Source: Sipunculus nudus (lineage: Eukaryota > Annelida > Sipuncula > Golfingiida > Sipunculidae). Taken from it: a DNA stretch of 64,000 bases. How positions within the stretch are numbered: position 1 is the stretch's first letter; each line of letters opens with the position of its first letter. The position numbers and the translations under genes were made by a program. The stretch covers positions 48,570,401-48,634,400 of the forward strand of contig CM049317.1 in the NCBI GenBank assembly GCA_026874595.1, in the 5' to 3' direction. Positions 11,050-23,400 of this stretch are shown here, one piece after another. The notes under the pieces are model-generated. The model was not told the origin of the DNA. It was given only the letters and a program-made list of their open reading frames with translations, and did no database searches.

Positions 11050-12730
11050 ACTTTGTCTTGATACAGATGTAAGTACAATTGTATCTGTAGCATATGCAAA
11101 TATGTTTAGTTATCCACAGCTCAGCCAAGAAAGTAATGATAATCTGCATGTCTATTTCTCAACTGAGGTAAAACGTGACTCGACGTTTTCTGTAAAACAC
11201 GTTTTTGTTTTACAAACACTGCGTCCACTGAACATTAAAATTGATACCCATGCATTCTTTATTAAATATATTGCCAGTATATTATTGTCAAGATAGAACT
11301 TTATCTTATTAATGGAAACAGTAAAACGTTTTCATCGCACCTATGTTATTCATACATCTAGTGCAACAAGTCTGATGCTGTTCAGCCGGAAGCACTGATT
11401 GCATGGCGCAGTTCAGATTCAAACAGTATTTTGCAGGTGCCATTCTAATCTCTTTATTACCCTGGTACTTCACTGTTCTGTACCTAATGGCAATAAAGGT
11501 TGCCCATATCCCCTTCTCTTTGATAAGATACATATATATGTATAAATGCACCGTTCTATGCAATATTGAAACCAGGTATTGCAGTTCTCTTGGTCCTCTA
11601 ATAAATAATACAATGGAATATGGAACCAAAATGTCATGTATATCTCACTCCTAAACACAACATAAATAACCCCTGGTGCTTGAATAAAGTGCCCTGTGAA
11701 TGTGATTATGATAAGTTATAAGTGGGGGGGGGGGGGAGGGGGGGCGACTGTTGAAAAACACACAAATCTGCAGTGAAAGTGGCCAGAATCAATATCATCG
11801 CCGAAGCGACATGAATATTTTGTTAATACCAACGGGCGGTCAGCATTAAGTTTTTGTATAAATGTTATCGGCCACAAGGGCGGGTTAAGAGGATGTGCCC
11901 CCTTTTTTCAACGAAAACAAATCTGGGAAATAGAATAATATTATAAAATATGTTTCATACCGAAAAGCAGAGGCGTATTTCCGTCTGGCGCAGTTTGCCT
12001 CCTTTTATACATCTATAGACACACTTGTTTTCCTGCATGTACCGGGGTGTTCCTTAATCCTTGATTAAATGTCCACTAGCCATCTCCAGTTTATAATTTT
12101 GTGTGCACAAACAGTAAAGAATAATTTTTAAATACTGCATATAGTACTGGCCCCAGCCCTCCAATTTGGCAATCTGGCAATTTGCCTCTTTTTTCATCCA
12201 GGAAGGACATACATGTACTATATATGTTATGCCCCCCCCCCCCAAAAAAAACACTTTATGTTAATTTAATGAATGTAATTTTGTCATTAAATATATGCCC
12301 TTACTGCATTAGTAAAAAAAATAAGTTAGAAATATTGCGCTTAAATAATAAAAAAAAATTACAGGTTTTATAGATTTTAAGGAAGGCATTATTATTCTTG
12401 GTCGGTTTCTGAAGCGATGATATTCCCTTTTATTATATTCTCAGCTTCCTTCAGTATTGCCTTAATTTTAATTAAAAAGTGAAAAAAAAATCCTGCACCG
12501 CAGTAGGGGGAAGCCCTCCAAGCAATAGAGATTGCCCCCCACCCCACTATATTCTCGATCCACCATGCACTGGTAACATTATTATTACACTTTATTGAGG
12601 ATATCATGGGGGGGGGGGGGATAAATATTGTAAACCCCATTACAAGGGCCTACATGGGCCACACACACATTGCGAATTGAAATTGCGCCCTTGCGCGGCG
12701 GACACAAATTATTTTTTTTTAAATTGCACT
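11050..12730. other. Intergenic, no gene recognised
   Basis: Contains poly-G tracts near 11726 and 12607 and short open frames on both strands with no recognisable protein. I see no coding signal. Confidence 0.4.
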
Positions 12731-12731
12731 T

Positions 12732-12765
12732 TTATATATATATATTTACAATTCATATATATATA

Positions 12766-12807
<42 letters not shown>
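12732..12807. repeat. (TA)n microsatellite
   Basis: Interrupted TA repeats, longest run about 20 units. Confidence 0.9.
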
Positions 12808-12810
<3 letters not shown>

Positions 12811-13252
12811 TCCACTGTTTACTTTTAATATTGGTTTCTAACCCCAAACAGCACTCGTATATCTGTTGTTTATTTCGTTTTCAAAGGGGATGCCATGTGC
12901 ACAGGTACAGAAATACACTGGTATATATACCAGAATAGTTTTGAACAGTTTTTGAAACTGTATAAATGGAGATCAAACCTGTTCGATTAGTTGTTCGTCT
13001 CTCCAACTCCTTCAGCCGTAACTTGATTAATAGTAGCCAACAATCCATATTTTTTTTTTACTATATTCAAGTATTCAAGAACCTACTTGCATGAATAAAT
13101 GCCTAAACAATATTTTATAAAGATATTTGAAACGTTTAATAAATCTCCGCTAAATATATGATTTAGAACTAGTGTATATTTCCATAGTATGTTGAAGTAT
13201 ATAATTCAACCAGATAAAGTGGCCATCTTCTTCTGCCCGTATGTGTGCGTAG

Positions 13253-13253
<1 letters not shown>

Positions 13254-13306
<53 letters not shown>
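13254..13306. repeat. (AT)n microsatellite
   Basis: About 26 AT units, ending directly at the TGTTACAGG that opens the possible LTR. Confidence 0.95.
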
Positions 13307-13310
<4 letters not shown>

Positions 13311-14014
13311 ACAGGTGCTCTTTTTATTATGTGACACGGGCGTAACTCCTGTTGTGGCACTCGTGTCTGGCCGCGTATTACATTCTCTGTTTAATCTGTA
13401 CTGGTTGAACTCTCGTTGTCATGTAAGCCTTGGGTTTTCACGCCTGGCCGAGGTCACGTGCTGAGCCTGGTATGTAGTGATACACAGCGCTGTTTTTCCA
13501 GAGAATTCCTGAAACACGTGCTTACTATGTTGTGCAAGATCTTATGTTCGAGAAGTGGAAAGTTCTCGGCTTGGGGTGAAGAGTATATTAGGGGCTGTGT
13601 TTAAGCAGGAGGCAGAGAGAGCAGCAGACCAGATTCCAGCGGACGCAGAAGCGTGTGTCAGGACCTTAGTCGACCAATGCGGCAATTATAGATTTTCAAA
13701 GACTTTCTCCTGGATTTTATGCATTTGGACTTCAGTTTACTTTCTGGATTGTTGCAAGAGCTTTACACTGGACTTTCATTCTCCGAGAGTTTACATTTAA
13801 ACGACTTATCGTTGTAATGGTGTTGGTATCCAGATACTGTGCACATTATTTTTCTACGTGATTGTTTTGACTTGTTGTTATACCGCTGTTTTACTGTATA
13901 ATTGTATTGATTTAGTGTACTGTATTGTTAGGGATGGTATAAGAATAAATTATAGTTATTTGTTAACAAAAAAACACTGACTTCTTTATTCATTCCGCTA
14001 GACATTTTGCGCTG
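13307..14014 (+). mobile_element. Possible solo LTR or retroelement end
   Basis: A GC-richer block starts TGTTACAGGTGCTC. It has a TATA-like GAGTATATTAG near 13582, a polyadenylation signal AATAAA at 13944-13949 and a trailing ...CTAGACA. That order (TG start, TATA, AATAAA, CA end) is what an LTR shows. No primer-binding site, gag-pol or target duplication was found, so it could instead be an exon of an unrecognised transcript. Confidence 0.3.
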
Positions 14015-14102
14015 CCTAGTTTTACAGAATCTTTTTTTTTAACTCCTTTACAAAATTTGTGTTCATCACGCATACGTGATCTGTTTATATTAGGTTCCGT
14101 AT

Positions 14103-14104
<2 letters not shown>

Positions 14105-14162
<58 letters not shown>
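14105..14162. repeat. (AT)n microsatellite
   Basis: About 28 uninterrupted AT units. Confidence 0.95.
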
Positions 14163-14164
<2 letters not shown>

Positions 14165-14302
14165 CGCCAGTTAAAAAATTATTTCCTAACCGGTTTCGGT
14201 TAGATGCTGTAATCTAATATATCACCTTGCTATTTATATACAAGAGCTTGAATAATTCAGTTGTAGCTGAAATTATAACAACTGCTTTATTTATTCTTAC
14301 AG

Positions 14303-14349
14303 AGCCGTTAAACTATATAATTACCAACATTTCAGGCCCACAGACGGCC
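14303..14349 (+). other. Putative 5' UTR part of the signal-peptide exon
   Basis: Two acceptor-like sites precede the start codon: TTTATTTATTCTTACAG ending at 14302 and CCAACATTTCAG ending at 14335. Either would join a non-coding upstream exon to this one. The frame is also open upstream to 14227, but a start there would bury the signal peptide inside the protein. Confidence 0.4.
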
Positions 14350-14425
14350 ATGTCGGCTCCCGTGGTGCAGTTTCACTGTCTGCTGGCCATTTTAACGATT
14401 CTGGTGGTAACGCATGAGGCACGTG
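14350..14425 (+). CDS. Giant EGF protein exon 1: signal peptide
   Basis: ATG at 14350 in context GGCCATGTC. It encodes 25 residues plus one base: a short N-region ([10 protein letters not shown]), a hydrophobic core ([10 protein letters not shown]), then T-H-E-A-R with likely cleavage near the exon end. Donor GTG|GTAAGTAC, phase 1. The next exon begins GA, making a Gly codon and continuing in frame. Confidence 0.8.
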
Positions 14426-17400
14426 GTAAGTACGGAGTTAAGTACGTGTAATCTATTCATCTGAACTTATTCTATTAAGGCCAGATTGTTTTATGGGTCT
14501 TACTTAAGCTATTTCAGGTCGGGTGAGAGCAGGGGGACATGTCCTCTACATTTTTTTAGAACTTAATTTTAAGAAGTTGAGAAGTTAAAAGTTAATTTTT
14601 TCTCCCTCACTGTTTAAAGTGGAAAACATAAGTTTTGAATTCAGAATAATTCCATCAATCAGATTAGAGCTTCGTCATATTCAACTCACTGAGTAACGTT
14701 TCAGTTAGAGATCTCATGATATTGAGCTAATTTAGGTATAACATGTATCAGTTGCCGTATTGAATCTTCATCAGTGTTAGCCTTGGCGGGTTAGCTAGGT
14801 TAGGTTGTCGTGAGGAGGTTTTGTGATGGTGTCCTTATAGTCCGTTCCACCACCCCTGTCCACCTGATTTTTTTCGAGATAATCTCTAGGTAAGACCAAG
14901 AAGTTTATAGGACAGGAGTACATTTTTTAATAAGTTCCAACGGCCGAGGCCAGTCCCAACATGCACTTAATTGCAATTAGCACGCGATAAACCCCGTCAA
15001 CCCTATTGTGCGCCCATTGTGTTGAGGTGTCACGCAAGGCCCTTGCTTCCCTTTGATCCTGTCCGCGTGTTCCATGTAACTGAATGTCACCACGACAGGC
15101 ATTACCTGCCAGAGTGATAAATTCACTTGTTGAGCGGTAAATTCCTGGAGTTAAATCGACTCAAAATATGTATGCAGACGGTTTGTGTTATTTAGAATTA
15201 TGCGCACGAAATATATTTAGGTGGCCCAAGTGTCGGGAACTCACTTCAGCAACGTTAGGATGAATGCAGCCATTCATGCTCATGTTCAATTTTTTTCTGT
15301 CATATATGACGCATCACTGGTAAGAAAATTTTGAGTTTCTTCGAATAAATGCTTTGGCTTTCTTAGTTCGAATCAATTGGCACACTGTACACTGATATTG
15401 GTCATTCACGAGATTTATATTGATCCTCTGATGCTGACATTTAGAGCGCCAATAAGCGGAAGACAATGAATTTTAGTGATTTGTAGCGGTGGTCACTGGC
15501 GATGTCATTTCAGGTGCTTGACACGTATTAATTATCGCCCGTGTGCTCCGTCACAAAGCGATTGTTCTTGCGTCTTTAGCAACGAAGCGGTCTCATGCAG
15601 GGTTACCCAAACTGTTTGTAAGAAACTTTTATATGCTTAAGTTGAAAATTCGATACTCATAAGTCAATAGCCTAGTGTTTGATTTACGTTGTGGGAAAAT
15701 AAGTGGAGTTCCGGAAACGAACGAATGGTTCCGAAGGATGGTCATTCAGGGTCCGCGGGTCTTATCAGCGGCATCTCTTTGTGACACGGATTAACTAGGT
15801 TTATGGCCCCGTCAGGCACATGGGACACAGACCAGTCATGGACTTGTGACTCCATTCCTGTAAACTCCTTGGTAAACAGGGAGCGATTTTTGCGCACTAC
15901 GCATACCAATCATCGTGTCTATTTCAGGTTTAGCATAGAGTTTTCCCATTTAGGCCGTGCTGTATGCACAGTCTCTATGTCCAACTGGTATTAAAGTCAT
16001 TTCTGGCATCAGTATCCGGAAACCAAACATATTTGCATTTGGCTGAATTTTGTATTCCTTTCTTTATCACATACAACATGTTTTTCTTGATTGAAGCGTA
16101 AACATCACTGTCGCGTGTAAAATATCACTTATTATGATCTCTTAAAAATTTTATTATTTTTAATTTTATTAACTTTTGATGCTAATATATACAAATGTAC
16201 AATAAATATATGGTGAAATTGCTTGCAAAAAAAAAAAAAAAAAATGAAGAAAAACTTCAGCTATCGAGCACCTATATCAATACGGAGTACGGACTACGCA
16301 TATACGTACTTATGGAAACGAACTTTGCGGATACGGACTACGCATGCCGACTACGAATACGCACTTCGCACTTATGGAAAACCACCTTTTATATTATCCT
16401 CTGGTTGATATGTTTGGTATATATATCCGTGATTCATGGCGTCCCTAACAAGTGCCATTGTTTATCATTTAGTGATACGGTCATATCATAACAGGGAAAC
16501 GCTTGCACGAGGAGAATATAACCCTCGCTGTAAACAGCTAGGGGTCGGCAGCTCTTGATCATTGGTCCCTTGAATATGGGTGCCTCTTTTAAGCGTCATG
16601 TCTATTATGACATCATCAGTGTTCCCTGTCATGCCGATTTCATAAACTGGTGGCAAGATGTCGCTACCCGAATAGACTATTTACTCATAAAATGGTTTTA
16701 AATTGTTTACAGAAAAATGACACAAGGTAAGCTATTATTTCAAGAATACTAAATTACGCATTTTCCTCTTTCTGGCCTAGGGGCAAACAGTTTTGGTGTT
16801 CTTTGAATCGAAATAAAATAGGCCTAATCGCGAAAAAAACCCAGGTCGACAGGGGTGGTGGAACGAACTATATAAATTTTATTATTTTTTTTCTCTTTTT
16901 TTTATCGGGGGGGGGGGGGGGTTTACTACTTTTGTTTGCCCCCCGCCTCCCCTCACAATTACCAACCAAACACATAAATTGAGAAATAAATGAAAGTTAA
17001 AAAACTTTTCATTTACATAGCTATATATATGGGTAGGCCTACGTCTTTACCTGTAGGCAGTAAATATAAGCAGGGTACAAATCTACAGACCTAAGGCTAT
17101 AATTGTTTGTTCCTGATATAGATTATGCTGTTCAGCTGGCTTCAACAAATTGTTAAGCTTAAAAGCTAATATGTGTCCATTGTTTCAGAGTTCATGCTTG
17201 TGTTTATTAAGGCTCAGTGCATTACGATAAGACATATGACACATTTGTTTGACACTCAAAATATAAAAAAAAAATTGCTTCCTCCTGTCCTAGATCAGCT
17301 TCAACAAAGAGTATTCGTAAACTGATTTTGAGCTCAGCTGGCTGAAAGTCATCTGAGGTATAACGATCACCCTCTGTCCGATGTCCGTCTATCTGTCCGT

Positions 17401-20400
17401 CCGTCCTTTAACCAGGCACAAATCGTAACTGCTGGACCTGGAATCTTCTGACTTGACATGCTGGGAGGTCCATGTAAAATATCCTTGAAAACCTGAAATT
17501 AGGTCTCTGTTACTCATATCCTCCGAGCTTTGGGGCTCAGAAGTACCCCAAGTAGAAGTACCCAAAAAAAGTTGATACAAAAGCTCTAGTATCTGAACTG
17601 AACTATCTGAACTAGTGCACTGATCGCCATGATTCTTTGCATGCATATTCATCATGGAGTGTTTCATCAGTTCCTGCAGACTGGTGGTGCCACCTGGACG
17701 TTTTTGTTTTATTTTTTTACTCATTTTCTCTGTATTTTTGAGACTTCAAAGATGCGATCGTCCATTAACAGGGCACCAATTGTTAACACTTGATCTGGTA
17801 TCTTCTAACTTTACAGACACGGAGGTCCATGAAAAATCTCCTTAGATCCCTTAATTAGGGCTCTTTTTTTTCTCTAATTTTGAGACCTTAAAAGAAGCAG
17901 TCATCCATTACTAGGGCACATTGTATCACAATTTTTCCCCTCTATTTTTGAGACCTTTAAAGGGACATAATTAGGAGCAATATTATGCCTATTCTTTCCC
18001 AGCAAAACCATTCGAGCACAGTCTCAGTACTTCGCATACGGCTGTTTAACACCTTGTTAATTTGCAGTGTTTCAGCAATCGGGAACATGTATTACAGTTA
18101 TTGGGGCCAAGTCAGCTAGGACATCTCATGATTGACACGTGTTGTTAACAAGGCCCGACACACTGTGTTTATGTTGACACCTGTGATCGCGCCCGATCCA
18201 CTGTTTTTTTACCCACGTTAACAGGAGTAAGCAAATGGTTTCAAGGCAATATTTTGGCAGGTACTGATATATTTTAAAGGGAGGAAGCTGTTTTTCGTGT
18301 TAATTCAACATGCTTTATTGGTGATTGGGTCCCTTTAAAGATGCGGTCCGTAAACAGCGCCCAAAAAGTAACCGTTGGTCTTTGAGACTTCTAACTTGAC
18401 ATCCAGAGAGGTCCGTGAAAAATATCCTTGGAAACCTGAAATTAAGTCTCTCGTACCCATATTCTCTGAGCTATGGGGCTTATAAACATTCCCCAGCATA
18501 ACTAAACATTTGATACCAAAGTAGGACACAAATGATAACCATTGGACCCAAGATCTTCTTACCTGACATCCTGAGAGTTCCTCAAAAGTTTTCCATAGAA
18601 ACCTGAAATTGAGTCACTGTGGCCTATATTCTCAGAGTTTCTTGGTGTGTTTTAGCAGTCAAGAAATAATGCAAAATACACACAAATTTACAGATCACCC
18701 AGGAAATACTGGTTGGATTGTCATCATGCAGATTTTATGTGCTTATGGGTCTTGATGAACTTAAGTTCATATGCATGAACAATGATGCCACCTAAATTAT
18801 CTGAATTGGTTGCCTGTACAAGGACATACTGTAAACATGTCAGTCGGCTGAGCGTCATGACCTACGGGTCCCTTGTTTGTTAAATCTGACCTAAAATTGT
18901 ATCAGTTTTTACCGTCTTCATGCCCCATTCATCCGGACATTTTGTGAAAACTGAAAAAGGCTCATGCAACATGATCATTACCGGCATACCAGTGGTAACC
19001 ACCCTTTCATATATGCCAGTATTTCGCACTTGAAGAACAGTTTCAGTACAAAAATGATAAATGGCGCTGCGTACAATATCCTGGCAAAATCAACCACTGA
19101 GCGCATGTACTGGCATATAGTTTGTGACGAATGACCCTGCGACAAACCCTTTGCAAACTTAAATATAACGCCAAATTCTGGATTCAAGTTATGGAAAACT
19201 TTGGAATATGGCCCCTGAGGACAGTCTTATCTTTCCCACCCTCGAAGACCTCATATATAGGGCATTTTCCAGGCGTTGCGACTGTCACCAGAGAACTGTG
19301 ACTTGTTTATTTTATTATTATGATATTGCACATTCAAGTAAGGATAGTGTAACCAGTTTATCGTTTCTATAATTTGTTGTATATTAATATTCAGTTTCAT
19401 GTTTTGATGTTAGCGAGGGAACGTTGGTTTAGAGAATCCAGGTGTTTTATTTGATGTTAGTTTCAGTACATTCGTAATGCCAGAATTTCGACTTGCCGGC
19501 CTTAGTCTAGTCGGTCTCCTGTAACAACAGTGATTACTGTGGACTTTAAAAACAACGCACCAGCAAAGTTGATTTTGCAATACTTGGGTCCCTGGAGGCG
19601 TGTCGGTTCCGTTTTAGTATGCATTCATTGAACGACAGGCCACATAATATTGTAAGGCGATAGACCATGAGTGGTCAGGATGTGTGACGTAAGCATCAGT
19701 ATATATGCTGGAAACGCGAAAGTAATTCATAATCTCCGAAATCAGCGCGCTAACTGGTATAGTGTGACAGTTTGTCGCTCCAGAGGAGGGTCAGAGGTTG
19801 TCTACGAACTGATCAGCTGGGGGACGATTTCCTGATGTATTGTATGCCAATACACCGATTTCCATGTGTATTGTATTGAATCTGCGAGCGACCAACGTAA
19901 TTTCACTAACCAGCTTGGGAGTTGTGTTTACAGGAGGACTTGTAAGCAGCCGATGTATTTCTGCCGTGTTGAAGCCCAGCAAACAGACTAGGACAATTCA
20001 TACGTTGATATCATTGTGAATAGTACCGAAAGTTGTCGAGCCCGGAGACATATTCGGGAACAGAATACTGGATACAAATGTATACCCAAGGTGATTTTAT
20101 ATGGACAGACATTGTCTGAGAGAGATCCTACAGAGAAGGCTGTGTGTCTTAATTCCTGACAGTGATTAAGAAAAGCGAGTACTTAAGATTAAAGACTGTG
20201 TCAAGCCAGTGAGTTGTTTTACAGCGAGAAGTGCCTTGACTTGAGGAGTGCATACCCAAGTAACGTGCGTGACGATCATGTCACCAGCGGCAGTGGTGCC
20301 AGGCGAACCTTCTGTGATCAGTGCGTACGGCGTGTGTCAGGATCAAACAGGATTCTGTGAATTTATATAATCATATAGACTCTATGGAATTTGCACCTTG

Positions 20401-23400
20401 CGCATTGAAAGCCTCTCCAGAGAATTGTAAATCTAATTTTATTATATTAGATTCGTTTATCTTATACACGTCTTCATCTTATGAGTGTATGTGCGAGCTT
20501 TAGCCGGTTTTGTTCACCGTTTAAAAGAACCTGGAAAGTCCATTCCTTCGGGGCCGGGGCCGGGGGATGGGGGTGATTTTATGACCAGCGTACTATTAGG
20601 ATTGGCTTAACCGTCAGTTAAATATAGATCGTATACATCAGTGGCGGACCCAGGTTTTTGCTGGGGGGGGGGGGGGGGGGGAGGGGGGGCTTTAGGGTAA
20701 GACAAAACTTGAACCCTCACTTTACTCAACATCTCTCTAAATAGGAAAAGAATTCATTTGCAGAGATTAAAACATAGACTCCCCCCCCCCCCCCCAAACC
20801 AAGCAATATTTGCCAAGAATAAAGGTTATAATCTCTTTATTCGTAGCAGGACGGGGTCTATTTTATTTTTCTACCAGTCGGGTATGGGTCGATTGAAAGG
20901 ATATACCCAATAATTTTAATTATTAAATAAAAATAACACACACACAAATGAAATATTTCTGTTCCATTGTGCCTTGGCACAGGAAGTAGTTGTTTAATAA
21001 ATGTAGATATTTATGTACATGCAATCAACAGCAGAGACCTCTTTCATTCTAAAGAAGTAGGGGTGTGCGTATAACGAACGTTAAAATATACTTTTATCAC
21101 AAATAGATTAAATATTACAAATTAAATGTTGTAATATAAATTGTAACAAAATGTAATGTTGTGCAAAAGATATGAGTCGCGTCTTACAGACAATTGACTA
21201 AGTGGTAATATTACGTTTCCAGCCACTTTGAGTTGGTTGATTTGAGTACGCTCAAAGAAATAAAAGGCCGAAACAGGGGGATATTATGGGAGAAATGGCG
21301 AGGACGGGGATAAAATTGATATAAAATGGATCTCTTATGACATGCAATACAGATGCAATACTCAGTGATTGAAAGGGACGTATGGAGTATCCAAGGCAGC
21401 AACAAAAAAATGTAAAGCTAAAGGGGGTGAGCACCCGGTGAGACGCATCCCGATAAGACGTACGTCCCAACGGACCGTGCGATAAAACGCAGGGCGGCAG
21501 GACGCACTATATAAACAATGACGAGTGGCCGGTAGGACGCACTCCATAAACATCGCCCCGTCACCATTTAGCGTGTCGTGCTGCGGGACCCGGCGTGTTT
21601 ACCTCCTGCTCGTCTACGTCTCTCTTTCAAAAGTGTATTTTTATGACTAAAACTACGCTAAACGAACCCTGCGTGTATACTTTCTGCCCGTCTACGTCTC
21701 TCTTTCATAAGTGTATTTTTTATGACTAAAACTACGCTAAACGAACCCTGCTGTATACTTTCTGCCCGTCTACGTCTCTCTTTCATAAGTGTATTTTTTA
21801 TGACTAAAACTACGCTAAACGAACCCTGCTGTATACTTTCTGCCCGTCTACGTCTCTCTTTCATAAGTGTATTTTTTAGGACTAAAACTACGCTAAACGT
21901 ACCCGGCGTGTTTACCTCCTGCTCGTCTACGTCTCTCTTTCAAAAGTGTATTTTTATGACTAAAACTACGCTAAACGAACCCTGCGTGTATACATCCTGC
22001 CCAGATACGTCTCTCCTTTATAAGAGTATTTTTTATGACTTAAACTACGCTAAACGAACCCTCCTGAGTAACACCTATGATCGTCACCTCAGCTGAGTCT
22101 GTGAGTTCATCTGGAGTCAATCAGTAGTAAGCCACAAACATTAATTATAAGTCATTAATTATAATTCCCTTCCTTCTTCGCTCCTTCCATCCTTCTTTCT
22201 TCCCTTCGTTACCTGATTCTTTCTTTCAGTCTTTCTTTCTTTCTTTCTTTCAGTCTTTCATTCTTTCTTTCAGTCTTTCTTTCTTTCTTTCAGTCTTTCT
22301 TTCTTTCTTTCAGTCTTTCTTTCTTCCAGCCTTTCTTTCTTTCAGTCTTTCTTTCTTTCAGTCTTTCCTTCATCCTTCCATTCGTTACATGATTCTTTCT
22401 TTCTTTTTTTCTTTCTTTCATTCTTTCTTTCATTCTTTCTTTCAGTCTTTTTGTTTTCTTTCTTTCATTCTTTCTTTCAGTCTATCTTTCTTTCAGTCTT
22501 TCTTTCTTTCTTTCTTTCAGTCTTTCTTTCAATCATTTTTTCTTTCAGCCTTTCTTTCTTTCAGTCTTTCTTTCTTTCTTTCAGTCTTTCCTTCATCCTT
22601 CCCTTCGATACATGTTTCTTTCTTTCTTTCTTTCTTTCTTTCTTTCAGTCTTTCAGTCTTTCAGTATTTCTTTCCTCTTCCAGTCTTTCTTTCAGTTCTT
22701 CTTTTTTTTCTTTCTTTCAGTCTTTCTTTCTTTCAGTTTTTCTTTCTGTCAGTCTTTCCGTATATCCTTCATTCTTCCTTCGTTACATATTCTTTACTTC
22801 TTTCTTTCTTCCTCCGGTCTTTCATTCAATTTTCTTTCTTTCTTTCTTTTGTCTTTCAGTCTTTCCTTCATTCTTCCCTTCGTTACATAACTCTTTCTTT
22901 CTTTCTTTCATTTATTTTTGTCTTCTGGTTTTACATTAAGTTGACGGTTGCTTGATGGAAGATGGGTATTCATTAGCGGTTCTTTATGGACTCAATTAGC
23001 GGTTAGTAGGAACTCAAATTAAATTGTTATTCGTCATTCACTATTCAGCGGTTTCAACACATAGACTGACCGGTGAAATAAAAAAAAAAACACACAAAAA
23101 TTGAAGAGGAATCTTCAATCAGCAGGATAGTTTTAAACACTGCGGTTTCAACATGCAGACACACGCGAGAAATTAAATATACACATACAATTTGGAGATA
23201 AATCGTTTTCAGGATAGTTTTATTGTCTACACCAACCGCCGCACTTAATTTGTTCCAAAATAGGTCACCCGCCACCGATCGTACTTGCGCCAGAGCGGAT
23301 GATACTAACTGAATACTACGCACAGGTAGTATTTTCATGTTAACAAAATAACAACCAACCTAATTTTTTATTCTATAAAGTTATTTTTCTCATAAAATTG

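Noticed and set aside
14227-14349. Upstream in-frame start for the signal-peptide exon
   Set aside because: Would add 41 residues before a good signal peptide; splice acceptors at 14302 and 14335 interrupt it.
21722-22096. Repeat protein with T-K-T-T-L-N-E-P-C units, and its antisense counterpart
   Set aside because: The 78-bp array is a multiple of 3, so frames stay open; no splice or start support.
22389-22955. Phe/Ser-rich open frames of up to 188 codons
   Set aside because: Translations of the TTTC satellite in different frames.
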